Origin: Calothrix sp. MO_167.B12
GTDB taxonomy: Bacteria; Cyanobacteriota; Cyanobacteriia; Cyanobacteriales; Nostocaceae
Direction of reading: 5' to 3'
Assembly (NCBI GenBank): GCA_030066045.1
Contig: JASJCJ010000045.1
Location: 1 to 40,576 of the forward strand
Length of the DNA stretch: 40,576 bases
The number at the start of each line of letters is the position of its first letter. Positions within the stretch are counted from its first letter, which is position 1. The translations under genes were made by a program, and so were the position numbers. Positions 8,267 through 16,019 of the stretch are shown here, in pieces. The notes under the pieces are model-generated. The model did not search any database. It saw only the letters and a program-made list of their open reading frames with translations, and was not told the DNA's origin.

Positions 8267-9127
8267 TCACTTCTGTCTCTGCAAAACCCCATGACTAGGA
8301 CTAAACAGTAACGCCAACAAAAAGAACCCCGACACAACTAAAACGATCGCGGGACCAGAGGGAATGTTAAAAGCATCACTAATAAACATCCCACTAATAC
8401 TAGAAATCACCCCAATTATCGCCCCCAAAAACATGACTTGATTCAGTCGTTTCACCAATAAATAAGCCGTTGCACCGGGAGTAATTAACAGAGACAAAAC
8501 CAACACAACACCCACGCTTTTCATACTAGTGACGATGGTTAAAGAAATTAACAGCATCAGTCCAAAATTCAGTTTATTGATGGGTAATCCTGCTGCCTGC
8601 GCTCCCAAGGGGTCAAAGGTATAAAATAACAACTCCTTATATAGTAAAAACACTACCAATAGTACTATGGCAGTAATAATCGCAGTATCCCGTAACTCAC
8701 TGGATGTAACGCTGAGAATATTCCCAAATAAAAAGTGATTGAGGTCAATTTTATTATCCTTTTGAATTACCGTAATTAAGGTAATCCCCAAAGCAAAAAA
8801 CGCCGAAAATACTATCCCCATCGCCGCATCTTCCTTAATAGGCGATCGCGTCCGTACCCAAGTGATACAAATAGTACTCAGTACCCCGGCAATAAAAGCC
8901 CCCACAAAGATATTCATTCCTAGCATAAATGCGATCGCTAATCCGGGCAAAACCGAGTGACTAATGGCATCCCCCAGCAAAGCCAATCGCTGCACCATCA
9001 AGTAGCTACCAACAACCGCACATAATAAGCCTACCAGAATTGCTACGATGAGCGATCGCTGCATAAACTCGTACTGTAATGCTTCAATTACATTAGGCAA
9101 AAACAAAATTAATTGGTTATTTATCAT
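8267..9127 (-). CDS. mntB: Manganese/zinc ABC transporter permease
   Basis: This 286-residue integral membrane protein of the ABC-3 family has about eight predicted hydrophobic helices and the family core RLALLGDAISHSVLPGLAIA. It forms the membrane channel of a metal uptake transporter. It follows the ATPase gene on the same strand after an 87-bp gap, and the binding protein gene is divergent beyond that. This is the cyanobacterial MntCAB set. Manganese, rather than zinc, is favoured because the neighbouring binding protein lacks the His-rich loop of ZnuA. Manganese uptake supplies photosystem II. The length is normal for the family. A 51-bp scrap of this gene is found again at 7471-7521. Confidence 0.9.
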   Translation of the reverse strand: MINNQLILFLPNVIEALQYEFMQRSLIVAILVGLLCAVVGSYLMVQRLALLGDAISHSVLPGLAIAFMLGMNIFVGAFIAGVLSTICITWVRTRSPIKEDAAMGIVFSAFFALGITLITVIQKDNKIDLNHFLFGNILSVTSSELRDTAIITAIVLLVVFLLYKELLFYTFDPLGAQAAGLPINKLNFGLMLLISLTIVTSMKSVGVVLVLSLLITPGATAYLLVKRLNQVMFLGAIIGVISSISGMFISDAFNIPSGPAIVLVVSGFFLLALLFSPSHGVLQRQK

Positions 9128-9158
9128 TTTTTATTTGCTTATAATCCTCCCTCACTCT

Positions 9159-9177
9159 GGGCGGGGAAACCCCGCCC
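9159..9177. repeat. GC-rich dispersed hairpin
   Basis: GGGCGGGG-AAA-CCCCGCCC is a perfect 8-bp stem in the 87-bp gap between the permease and ATPase genes. Related hairpins lie at 11154-11176 and, degenerate, at about 21034-21054, each next to a run of CTCACTCC-like sequence. It is a dispersed repeat that could also attenuate transcription into the permease gene. Confidence 0.6.
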
Positions 9178-9214
9178 CTACTCCTTCACTCCCTCACTCC
9201 TCCCCTCCTCCCCA

Positions 9215-10036
9215 CTACGCTGCATCTGAGAAGAAAATCACCCTACCACCATAAGCATGGTATAAATTCTCTTCAGTCAATACGTGGTTGCGAGAACCTG
9301 CTGCAACTAACTCACGATTTAATAAAATCAAATCATCAAAATGGGTAATAGATTCACCCAAATCATGGTTAACCACCACCACAATTTTCCCTGCTGCGGC
9401 TAATTCTTGAAACACCTGAAACACGATCCCTTGGGTTTTTTGATCGATACCCACAAATGGCTCGTCAAAACAGAAAATCTCTGCTTCCTGGGCTAATGCA
9501 CGGGCTAAAAATACTCGCTGTTGCTGCCCCCCAGAAAGTTGTCCGATGGGACGATGGCGATAATCCATCATCCCCACCCTTGACAAAGCATTCTTAACTA
9601 TGCGACGACTAACAGCAGAAAAGTTACGCAACCATCCCGTCTTCTTCACCCTGCCCATCATCACCACATCCCACACCGTCGCCGGGTATGTCCAATCTAT
9701 TTGACTACGTTGGGGTACATAGGCAACTTTATCTAGTTGCTTCATCAATTGCTCCCCTTGATACAATGCCACCCCATTACTCGGAACTAACCCCAACATG
9801 GCTTTTAACATGGTACTTTTACCCGCACCGTTGGGACCAAAAATACCTGTTAATTTCCCCGGTTTGATAATACAGTTGATGTCACTCAGAGCTTCTTGGG
9901 TGCGGTAATACACTCCCAGGTGACTGATTTGAATCCAATAATATTCTTCTTGTGTGGGTAAAACTCTCTCAACGTTGAAATTGTTGTGAGCAGAAAATCT
10001 TGCTGTATTGGCAATCAAATTTTCTAGGGGAGACAT
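9215..10036 (-). CDS. mntA: Manganese/zinc ABC transporter ATP-binding protein
   Basis: This 273-residue ABC ATPase drives metal import through the adjacent permease. The family motifs are all present: Walker A GPNGAGKST, Q-loop YVPQRSQIDWTYP, signature LSGGQQQR, Walker B EIFCFDEP and the switch His in VVVVNHDLGES. The YVPQR.QIDW..P segment is typical of Mn/Zn/Fe transporter ATPases. About 30 residues precede the ATPase core, a slightly long but plausible N-terminus. It is the first gene of the minus-strand pair and is divergent from the binding-protein gene 77 bp away, so the two units probably share a regulatory region. Confidence 0.92.
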   Translation of the reverse strand: MSPLENLIANTARFSAHNNFNVERVLPTQEEYYWIQISHLGVYYRTQEALSDINCIIKPGKLTGIFGPNGAGKSTMLKAMLGLVPSNGVALYQGEQLMKQLDKVAYVPQRSQIDWTYPATVWDVVMMGRVKKTGWLRNFSAVSRRIVKNALSRVGMMDYRHRPIGQLSGGQQQRVFLARALAQEAEIFCFDEPFVGIDQKTQGIVFQVFQELAAAGKIVVVVNHDLGESITHFDDLILLNRELVAAGSRNHVLTEENLYHAYGGRVIFFSDAA

Positions 10037-10113
10037 AAATAAAAAATGAAAAGATTATGAAAATAATATACTCTAAAAAATGAAAGAAAAATGAAAAATA
10101 ATATAACAAGTCT
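10037..10113. promoter_or_regulatory. Divergent promoter region of the manganese transporter
   Basis: This very AT-rich 77-bp spacer separates the ATPase gene from the binding-protein gene. It contains two direct repeats, TGAAAATAATATA (10058-10070) and TGAAAAATAATATA (10092-10105), each with a TAATAT that could be a -10 element, plus further ATGAAA units. In Synechocystis the mntCAB operon is repressed through the ManS/ManR two-component system. Whether these repeats are ManR sites is only a guess. Confidence 0.45.
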
Positions 10114-11085
10114 ATGAGAGGAATCACTCAGTCAATGGGTAAACATTGCTGGCGGGTAATGATGGGGGTGTGTTTGACGATATACATGGGGGGATGCAGT
10201 CAGCCAACTTCCCAGAACTCTACTTCAGCAGATGGTAAACCCAGGGTAGTTGCAACCAGCACCATCATTGCAGATTTGACTGAGAAAATTGCCGAAGATG
10301 AAATTCAGTTAACTGGTATCCTCAAGCCAGGTACAGATCCCCATGTTTACGAACCCGTACCAGCAGATAGTAGAAATTTGGAAAAAGCAAAGTTAATTTT
10401 ATACAACGGTTACAACTTAGAACCAGGGCTAATAAAATTAATGAATTCCACAGCTAAGGGGCGTAAAATAGCTGTGGGAGAAGCAGCAAAACCCTTGCAA
10501 TTAGAGAAAGAGAAAGGGCAAACCGTACCTGATCCCCATGTGTGGGGTGATGTTAAAAATGCGATCGCTATGACAAAAGTGATTCGGGATGCCTTGATTG
10601 AATTATCACCAGAAGATCGGGAGGTATTTACCCAGCAAGCGCAGCAATTAATTCAGGAACTGCAACAGTTGGATACTTGGATTGCCAAACAGATTGCTAC
10701 CATTCCCCCAGGCAAGCGTAAACTAGTCACCACCCATGATGCCTTTCAATACTATGGGCGTGCCTATGGTATACCTATTGCTGGCACTTTAATTGGTATA
10801 AGTACGGAAGAACAACCAAGTGCCCAAACAGTAAGAAAACTGGTAGATGCTATAAAAAAAATTGGTATTCCTGCCATTTTTGCCGAAACCACCATTAATC
10901 CAGCTTTAATCAAAACCGTCGCAGCTGAAGCCAAGGTGAAATTACCACCACGCCAGCTATATTCCGACTCCATTGGTGCAGCTGGTAGTGAAGGTGATTC
11001 TTATGTGAAAATGATGACAGCCAATACAAGGACAATTGTAGAGGCATTGGGAGGTAAGTATACGCCCTTAGGGACTTCTAAATAA
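10114..11085 (+). CDS. mntC: Manganese ABC transporter substrate-binding lipoprotein
   Basis: This 323-residue cluster A-I metal-binding protein delivers metal to the adjacent transporter. An N-terminal signal with a lipobox-like YMGGC suggests a lipid-anchored protein. The four expected ligands are visible: His in TDPHVYEP, His in PDPHVWGD, Glu in FAETTINP and Asp in YSDSIG. There is no His-rich loop, which favours manganese (MntC/PsaA-like) over zinc (ZnuA). A second in-frame ATG at 10135 (MGKHCWRVMMGVC) is preceded by GAGAGGA and gives a cleaner signal peptide, so it may be the true start. The gene is divergent from the ATPase and permease genes. Confidence 0.92.
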   Translation: MRGITQSMGKHCWRVMMGVCLTIYMGGCSQPTSQNSTSADGKPRVVATSTIIADLTEKIAEDEIQLTGILKPGTDPHVYEPVPADSRNLEKAKLILYNGYNLEPGLIKLMNSTAKGRKIAVGEAAKPLQLEKEKGQTVPDPHVWGDVKNAIAMTKVIRDALIELSPEDREVFTQQAQQLIQELQQLDTWIAKQIATIPPGKRKLVTTHDAFQYYGRAYGIPIAGTLIGISTEEQPSAQTVRKLVDAIKKIGIPAIFAETTINPALIKTVAAEAKVKLPPRQLYSDSIGAAGSEGDSYVKMMTANTRTIVEALGGKYTPLGTSK

Positions 11086-11153
11086 TCTGTAAATACGCGA
11101 CTTCACTACTAAGTAATACCAAATCAAAAAATGTTTGCGGCAGATCCAATTGT

Positions 11154-11176
11154 AGGGGCGGGGTTACCCCGCCCCT
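11154..11176. repeat. GC-rich dispersed hairpin
   Basis: AGGGGCGGGG-TTA-CCCCGCCCCT is a perfect 10-bp stem about 70 bp after the binding-protein gene. It belongs to the same family as the hairpin at 9159-9177. It may stop transcription of the upstream gene, although no T-run follows. Confidence 0.6.
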
Positions 11177-11393
11177 ACCGGCCAATCATGTGTCGCATTC
11201 TTTTTTCAAATTAGTATAACTGGGTCAAATTAAATATAAAATTTCATCCCGCCTGACGGTAACCCTCTCCTTAGCACCCCGCCTGTGAGGTTCAGTCTTA
11301 CATTTAATTACGCCTACCTACTTACTATGCACTTGATGTATGGCTCAATGTTCGCAATTATACTTATATCAATTCAAACAGAACTCCAATTCA

Positions 11394-11846
11394 ATGAATG
11401 AAGTCTTCAAGATTATTCCTGCACCCGCTAAAGCATTGTGGTTAATAGGATTATTTGCCCTCATAATGGCCGCAGTCATTGGTCTAATGGGTTATATTGC
11501 TTACTCATCCCGTCACATACAAGTTGAATTGTCCAATACAGAACTACATATAAAAGGTGGTCTTTATGGGCGTAGTATCCCCATAACATCCCTAATAGTG
11601 AATCAGAGTCAAAAGGTAGATATAAATAGGGGTTCAGCCTATCAGCCAACTAGGAGAAGTAACGGTACTAGTTTACCTGGATACCATTCTGGCTGGTTTA
11701 AACTCCGCAATGGGGAAAAGGCTTTACTGTTTGTCACACAATCCCGTGATGTTGTTTATCTTCCTACAACTGATGGCTACTCCTTGCTGATGAGCGTGCA
11801 AGAACCAGATAAATTTTTGCGATCGCTAAATTCACCTAATATTTGA
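11394..11846 (+). CDS. Membrane protein with bacterial PH-like domain
   Basis: From ATG at 11394 this is a 150-residue protein. One strong hydrophobic helix (ALWLIGLFALIMAAVIGLMGYIAY) is followed by a beta-rich domain (VELSNTELHIKGGLYGRSIPITSLI ... KLRNGEKALLFVTQSRDVVYLPT) that looks like the bacterial PH domains found in small membrane proteins. The frame is open to ATG at 11340, but the 18 extra residues look like read-through of spacer sequence and neither start has a clear ribosome-binding site. The gene stands alone, with a possible terminator hairpin 8 bp after the stop. The role is unknown. Confidence 0.7.
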   Translation: MNEVFKIIPAPAKALWLIGLFALIMAAVIGLMGYIAYSSRHIQVELSNTELHIKGGLYGRSIPITSLIVNQSQKVDINRGSAYQPTRRSNGTSLPGYHSGWFKLRNGEKALLFVTQSRDVVYLPTTDGYSLLMSVQEPDKFLRSLNSPNI

Positions 11847-11854
11847 CACTCTCA

Positions 11855-11878
11855 CCGTCAAATCAAAAATTTTGACGG
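11855..11878 (+). terminator. Hairpin after the PH-domain gene
   Basis: CCGTCAAA and TTTGACGG form an 8-bp stem with an 8-nt loop starting 8 bp after the stop codon. No T-run follows, so termination efficiency is uncertain. Confidence 0.45.
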
Positions 11879-12083
11879 GAGATTCTGCTTAAAACTCCAA
11901 AAAGACCCATGTCATCCACAAACAACCTACTATAACAGAACCCAATTTAATTATCCTTGTATCTAAGAATTAACCACTAGTACAGGTTGGCAGAAAGACC
12001 ACAACCATTTATAAAACGTCAAAGCGCGAGAGTTCACAATACTTTTGACTTTTGATTTCCAAAGCGGCGATACTAGTTTGGTT

Positions 12084-12761
12084 CTAATAAGCGTCTTTTC
12101 TAGCTAATATTACGTAAACAGTTTTTACAATCAACAAGAAGTCATACATTGGATGCCAATTTTTCTGATATCGCAAGTCTAAATCGACTACTTGTTCAAA
12201 ATCCATAATTTGAGAACGACCATTAACTTGCCATTCACCAGTCAATCCTGGTTTTACATTTAACCGCTGCCAATGATGTTGATTATAATGAGCAACTTCA
12301 TCACCAGTTGGCGGACGTGTCCCGACTAAACTCATGTTACCTAACAGCACATTCCAGAATTGGGGTAACTCATCTAAACTAGTTTTTCTCAAAATCCTAC
12401 CAACCCTAGTCACTCGAAAGTCAGTTTTGTTTTTAAACAAGAGTCCATTAACTTCGTTGTTGACTAGGGATTTTAGCTGTTCGGCTTCGTTCACCATCGA
12501 ACGGAATTTATATATACGGAATGGACGACCTTGAAGTCCATAACGCTCTTGAGAAAAGAAAATAGGACCGGGACTATCAATTTTAATAGCGATTGCTATG
12601 GGGATGAAAACAAGAGCAAGGATTATCATCCCAACTAAACTTCCCACAATATCCAAACACCGTTTAAATTTAGAGTTTACGGATCGATGAGGAGGGAATT
12701 TAACTTTGCCAGCTTCAGAACCAGCATCTACCAAAATATTTGTTATTGATGTTTGGTACAT
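12084..12761 (-). CDS. Undecaprenyl-phosphate sugar phosphotransferase
   Basis: This 225-residue bacterial sugar transferase (WbaP/PglC core) moves a sugar-1-phosphate onto a polyprenyl phosphate to begin exopolysaccharide or O-unit synthesis. After about 30 leading residues come the KRCLDIVGS motif, one membrane helix or re-entrant segment (LVGMIILALVFIPIAIAI), IKIDSPGPIFFSQERYG, the KFRSM motif, SLDELPQFWNVLLGNMSLVG with the catalytic Asp-Glu pair, and KPGLTGEWQVNGRS. The length fits the short form that lacks the extra multi-helix N-terminal domain. It stands alone with long spacers on both sides, so the partner glycosyltransferases are elsewhere. In heterocystous cyanobacteria, relatives take part in envelope polysaccharide synthesis, but nothing here shows that specifically. 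Confidence 0.92.
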   Translation of the reverse strand: MYQTSITNILVDAGSEAGKVKFPPHRSVNSKFKRCLDIVGSLVGMIILALVFIPIAIAIKIDSPGPIFFSQERYGLQGRPFRIYKFRSMVNEAEQLKSLVNNEVNGLLFKNKTDFRVTRVGRILRKTSLDELPQFWNVLLGNMSLVGTRPPTGDEVAHYNQHHWQRLNVKPGLTGEWQVNGRSQIMDFEQVVDLDLRYQKNWHPMYDFLLIVKTVYVILARKDAY

Positions 12762-13381
12762 TAGCCAAATCTATATTTATATATTGCTCAAATATTGCCT
12801 AAAATTCTCAATTCAATGCGAGATGAGATATAGCACTTATGCTTATGACTATAAACTTGGTTCAAATATAGAGGTACTGAATTTACCGTATATTCACTGA
12901 ATCTTTACCAAGAACCTGGGGATCGAGATAGTTTATAAACTTCAGTTAAACTTCAATAAATCTTTCTTTTGGAGGATGCACAAATGTTGATGAAGATGAC
13001 GTTAAGATATTACTGTGCTAGAATCTTTTGTCAACTGGGTGTTAAGACTAAAATTTTACACTCATCTTTCACATTACTGATGCTCCCCGAGGAGTATCAC
13101 CGGACTCAATTGCTTTCTATGTAAAAAATTAAAGTTTTCTATATTACAGTAACTAGCAAAAAGTTAGTACATCTGAGTGTAAACAAATACATTGTTTAGT
13201 GAGTGTAAATTAACCCATGAATTTCACAGCGATCGCAATTAACACCTGGTTGCGGTAAATTTTACCTAAGTCACAAATAATACACCTACTGATTGCCATA
13301 GTAATTGCTATGTGATGTCCCTATTGATTGAAATATGGGCAGAAACTGTAGTGCAATGTCTAATAATTGAGGTATTAAAGC
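12762..13381. other. Long AT-rich spacer with one small ORF
   Basis: Apart from the 46-codon ORF at 12984-13124 and a HIP1 site near 13229, no gene, strong hairpin or repeat array was seen. It probably carries the promoters of the divergent sugar transferase and coiled-coil protein genes. Confidence 0.5.
12984..13124 (+). CDS. Candidate 46-aa small protein
   Basis: ATG at 12984 is preceded by GGAGG at 12971-12975 with an 8-nt spacer, the strongest ribosome-binding site in this part of the window. The 46-residue product is basic and contains two cysteines (YYCARIFCQLGVK) and a hydrophobic stretch (SFTLLMLP). It has no recognised family. A good ribosome-binding site in an otherwise empty 620-bp spacer is the only support, and conservation across genomes would decide. 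Confidence 0.35.
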   Translation: MLMKMTLRYYCARIFCQLGVKTKILHSSFTLLMLPEEYHRTQLLSM

Positions 13382-13681
13382 ATGGTTCTAGCAGGAGCGG
13401 AAGTAAAAGTCAGCAGACTGGAGTCTATTGTGGAGCAGATTGGAGAGGCAGTACTTGCTACTACAGAAACTATTGAGCGTTTAGCTGACAGGGTGGATAC
13501 TCTTAGTGTCCATTCAAAAGAACAGGGAAACCAGTTACAACAACAAGGGTATCAAATTTTGGCATTGTGTGATGCAGTACAAACTTTGGCTGACACTCAG
13601 GAGCAATCCCTGCAAAAATTAACCCAGCTAACACGCACTTTAGACCGCTTGATGACTTTGCTAGAAGAATCGGATGATTAA
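13382..13681 (+). CDS. Small coiled-coil protein, unknown function
   Basis: This 99-residue protein is almost entirely predicted helix with heptad character (SRLESIVEQIGEAVLATTETIERLADRVDTL, then QEQSLQKLTQLTRTLDRLMTLLEE). It has no signal peptide or membrane helix. Such proteins usually form dimers or trimers and may be structural or regulatory partners. The start is the first ATG, with no strong ribosome-binding site. The STRR tract and MITE copy follow directly after the stop. No family assignment is possible. Confidence 0.65.
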   Translation: MVLAGAEVKVSRLESIVEQIGEAVLATTETIERLADRVDTLSVHSKEQGNQLQQQGYQILALCDAVQTLADTQEQSLQKLTQLTRTLDRLMTLLEESDD

Positions 13682-13734
13682 TTTGTACCAGTTGTGTAAG
13701 TCCTGAATAGTTAGGATTGCCCCCACAAGGGGGA

Positions 13735-13767
13735 AGTAATAAGTAATAAGTAATAAGTAATAAGTAA
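13735..13767. repeat. TAATAAG heptamer tandem repeat (STRR-type)
   Basis: About four to five tandem copies of the 7-mer TAATAAG lie immediately left of MITE copy 2, and a second tract (13931-13954) lies immediately right of it. Heptamer tandem repeats of this type are known from heterocystous cyanobacteria. The same heptamer is found at 40448-40473. Confidence 0.8.
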
Positions 13768-13930
13768 GGGAGCATCCCAATTTTTCAAAAATATGCGGTA
13801 GTGGGAGCCGGAAAGCTCCCTTGATATATAAAGCGGGCAAGACTTCGGCGTGAGCTCAGACGTTCGGCGAAGCTTAGTCGAGCCGTCGAACGCTGCCCAC
13901 ACTACAAATTTAAACATTTGGGATGCTCCC
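13768..13930 (+). mobile_element. MITE-like element, copy 2, with a nested 51-bp insertion
   Basis: The ends are GGGAGCATCCCAA and TTGGGATGCTCCC, matching copy 1 at 7326-7437 in the opposite orientation. Between GCGGGCAAGA and TGCCCACACTAC the element is interrupted by 51 bp (about 13843-13893) that are absent from copy 1. The insert is palindromic and contains GTTCGGCGAAGC and CCGTCGAAC. Both flanks are STRR heptamers, so the element appears to have landed inside a heptamer tract. Confidence 0.75.
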
Positions 13931-13954
13931 ATAAGTAATAAGTAATAAGTAATA
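13931..13954. repeat. TAATAAG heptamer tandem repeat (STRR-type)
   Basis: This is the right-hand continuation of the heptamer tract that flanks MITE copy 2, about three units long. Confidence 0.75.
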
Positions 13955-14034
13955 AAAAATCAGGACTTAAGCACGGACAATGTAAGCACAGTCAAATTGA
14001 CGATGGGAACCACAGATAGTTGCCTGATTGTGGT

Positions 14035-14715
14035 TTAGAGTTGAAGCTTTGTAACTGCAATATTTCCAGAAAAACAAACATCAACATCACTACCAGGAAT
14101 ACGATCGCGTTTACCGTATTCCCCAATATAATAAAATTGATCGCCTTTGATCTGGTAATTCACAGGTAAAGGTTTAGTGCAAGGCTGGCAAAACACGACT
14201 TCTGGTTGTCTATCTCCCGGTTGTAAATGGGGTAAATTAACGTTCCAATAAGTTCCTGTTTCTTGGGGTCGGTGAAGTAAGTCAGCTAAAATTTCTGCTG
14301 TCCATTTAGCTGCTAAATCCCAATTATAATCAAGCTTTCCTTGACGATAGTGAGATAATGCGATCGCCGGAATACCGTGCATTGCAGCTTCGCGCACGGC
14401 AGCGACAGTTCCGGAAATATACGCATCCACACCTAAATTACCACCAGCATTAATACCCGCAATTACCCAGTTGATATCTTTGCAGATATGGGATACTGCA
14501 ATTCTGACACAATCAGCAGGAGTCCCTGCGATGGCATACTCAAATTGGGAACGTTTGTGAACTTGAATAGGACGATATGTGGTAACTTGGTGCCCACACC
14601 CAGATTGATGATCTCTGGGAGCGGCGACAATTACTTTTTGACCATTTACTGCTTTTTGGAGTGCCTGAATACCCGGTGCATCAATGCCGTCATCGTTAGT
14701 TAAAATTAAAGTCAT
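14035..14715 (-). CDS. surE: 5'/3'-nucleotidase SurE
   Basis: This 226-residue protein is a typical SurE. The N-terminal TLILTNDDGIDAPG carries the metal-binding Asp-Asp pair, APRDHQSGCGHQVT supplies the conserved Ser and phosphate-site residues, and GINAGGNLGVDAYISGTVAAVREA gives the active-site Asn and the family core. SurE removes phosphate from nucleoside 5'- and 3'-monophosphates and is a cytoplasmic metal-dependent enzyme. Its length is slightly shorter than the usual 250-270 residues, with a compact C-terminus. It is a single gene, divergent from the downstream membrane protein. The start is the first Met, directly before the family's N-terminal strand. Confidence 0.95.
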   Translation of the reverse strand: MTLILTNDDGIDAPGIQALQKAVNGQKVIVAAPRDHQSGCGHQVTTYRPIQVHKRSQFEYAIAGTPADCVRIAVSHICKDINWVIAGINAGGNLGVDAYISGTVAAVREAAMHGIPAIALSHYRQGKLDYNWDLAAKWTAEILADLLHRPQETGTYWNVNLPHLQPGDRQPEVVFCQPCTKPLPVNYQIKGDQFYYIGEYGKRDRIPGSDVDVCFSGNIAVTKLQL

Positions 14716-14984
14716 GCAATTTTAGATTTTGGATTTTAGATTTTAAAATATTCTGATGAGAAACCCTGTTGAAAATCTCTAGATGATAAAAGATATATAT
14801 CTATACAAAAATACTTTTTCAATTCATATGTGACATTTTTTACCAACCTTGGGGGACTGAATTTCCCCTGCTTCTATAAGCAATGCGTTTTGCGTCGGGG
14901 TAAAGTCCCCGTTGCAAAACCTAATTCTAAATTCTCAATTCTACATTCTTTTATTGGTTTTTTGGGAAAAATTGAAACCACGAT

Positions 14985-15377
14985 ATGTTTAATTATCTAA
15001 TAGAAGCCACAGAACTGTATTGGATGGGGATTTATTTAAGAGTCCTTGCTTTTGTCTTCGCTTATGGTGCGATTGTCCACGCTAGTAATATGGCTGGTTT
15101 AGGGGGAAAACCTTGGTTAGAAACTCCCTTAATCTGGAGAATTGCTGATATCGTCTACTTTATCCTAGATATAGCAGCAGTAATTGGACTTTGGCAACGA
15201 AAAGTCTGGGGTATCGGCTTATTTTTGCTTGCATTCTTGTCCCAGTTCGTTCTCTATACCATTTTTCTTGATTATTTTGCTTCTAATCCTGAAGAGAAAC
15301 AAACTATTTATGGTTTATTGGGAACTGAAGCCATTTTAATACTGGTATTTTTAATTTTATTCTGGACAAAGAAATAA
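14985..15377 (+). CDS. Small four-helix membrane protein, unknown
   Basis: This 130-residue protein has four hydrophobic segments: about 15-36 (IYLRVLAFVFAYGAIVHAS), 50-70 (WRIADIVYFILDIAAVIGLW), 75-98 (WGIGLFLLAFLSQFVLYTIFL) and 107-128 (YGLLGTEAILILVFLILFW). It is probably a conserved inner-membrane protein, but no catalytic motif is visible and no family was recognised. Its start is the first ATG after a long spacer. It is divergent from surE and appears to be a single-gene unit. Confidence 0.75.
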   Translation: MFNYLIEATELYWMGIYLRVLAFVFAYGAIVHASNMAGLGGKPWLETPLIWRIADIVYFILDIAAVIGLWQRKVWGIGLFLLAFLSQFVLYTIFLDYFASNPEEKQTIYGLLGTEAILILVFLILFWTKK

Positions 15378-15670
15378 ATATCACGGGCACGGTTTAGGTA
15401 ATATTAATTGCATATACCAAGAGATTGTAGATGCTGTGCCCCTACCAATTATATTGTGTTCAGTTAAAGACTTATCATTAAAACCGCAGAGGTACAGGGT
15501 GTATAGAGGGCGGTACAGAGAGGGCAAAGATGTTAACATTTTTGCACTATGTCCTAAATTATCAGTGATTTACCGGACATTATGTCAATCATATGTCCCA
15601 TTTTTTCTCAAATTGGTATTAGGACATTTTTAACTAAAGCTTAAGTATTTATAAAATAAGTAAAGAATAG

Positions 15671-15698
15671 TTACAAAATGTAAATTTTTTTGTATGAT
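15671..15698 (+). promoter_or_regulatory. Possible sigma-70-type promoter
   Basis: TTACAA (15671-15676) and TATGAT (15693-15698) are separated by 16 bp. A transcript from here would run through the mini-IS toward the Hli gene, giving a leader of about 315 nt, or it could make a short non-coding RNA. Motif match only. Confidence 0.35.
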
Positions 15699-15742
15699 AG
15701 CTAGAGGTAGGTTGATAGATAGGTTATGGGCAATCTCATGAC

Positions 15743-15843
15743 CGAAAAATAGGCTGGATACAAGCCCCCGGATTTATCCGTGGAAAAAACAAACGGTTCT
15801 GTCAATGGTTTCAAGCCTAGGGGCTTTAGATATGGGGTCAATC
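15743..15843 (+). mobile_element. IS200/IS605-derived mini-element (PATE-like)
   Basis: The left part (GACCGAAAAATAG, then GGATACAAGCCCC) closely matches the left end of the IS605-type element at 19040 (GACCAAAAATAAT, then GGATACAAGCCCC). The right end finishes in GTCAATCC, as the IS does at about 20766-20773. A hairpin is present at each end (CGGATTTATCCG at 15769-15780 and AAGCCTAGGGGCTT at the right). No transposase is encoded. It fits a palindrome-associated element mobilised in trans by TnpA; boundaries are approximate. Confidence 0.5.
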
Positions 15844-16019
15844 CAAAATCTAAAATCTAAAATTGAATGACTAGATACAGCAACATTGTAAGCCTTATAT
15901 ACTCACCTCCGGTGCAAACAGCTAACTATCCAATGTCAGCAGCCGTTTCCACACTCCCGGAGATTTTTAGATGAGGAATAATTCCGATCAAATTTACCTT
16001 GCCACCACAGGAGTTTTAA

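Larger units (their letters stand above)
15378..16019. other. Spacer with a promoter-like motif and a mini-IS
   Basis: No convincing gene is present. A GTG-started 65-codon frame at 15436-15633 has no ribosome-binding site and no protein-like pattern. The spacer holds a promoter-like pair at 15671-15698 and an IS200/IS605-like element without a transposase at about 15743-15843, listed separately. The final part is the leader of the Hli gene. Confidence 0.5.

Noticed and set aside
8059-8337. 92-codon minus-strand frame overlapping the permease 3' end
   Set aside because: It overlaps the permease in another frame and contains the dispersed CCCGACTT hairpin. A middle part (DEVYCTDRFNIFPWVDSK) looks somewhat protein-like and could be a gene scrap, but no start, ribosome-binding site or family supports it.
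13735-13954. CRISPR-like appearance of evenly spaced repeats
   Set aside because: The units are 7-bp heptamers with no spacers, flanking a MITE; no cas genes are present.
15436-15633. GTG-started 65-codon frame
   Set aside because: No ribosome-binding site, atypical composition, and it lies in a spacer with repeat and promoter features.
15640-15700. HLR1 (RpaB) site controlling the Hli gene
   Set aside because: GTTACAAAATGTAAAT contains only one TTACA-type half in the correct orientation; the second direct repeat is missing.
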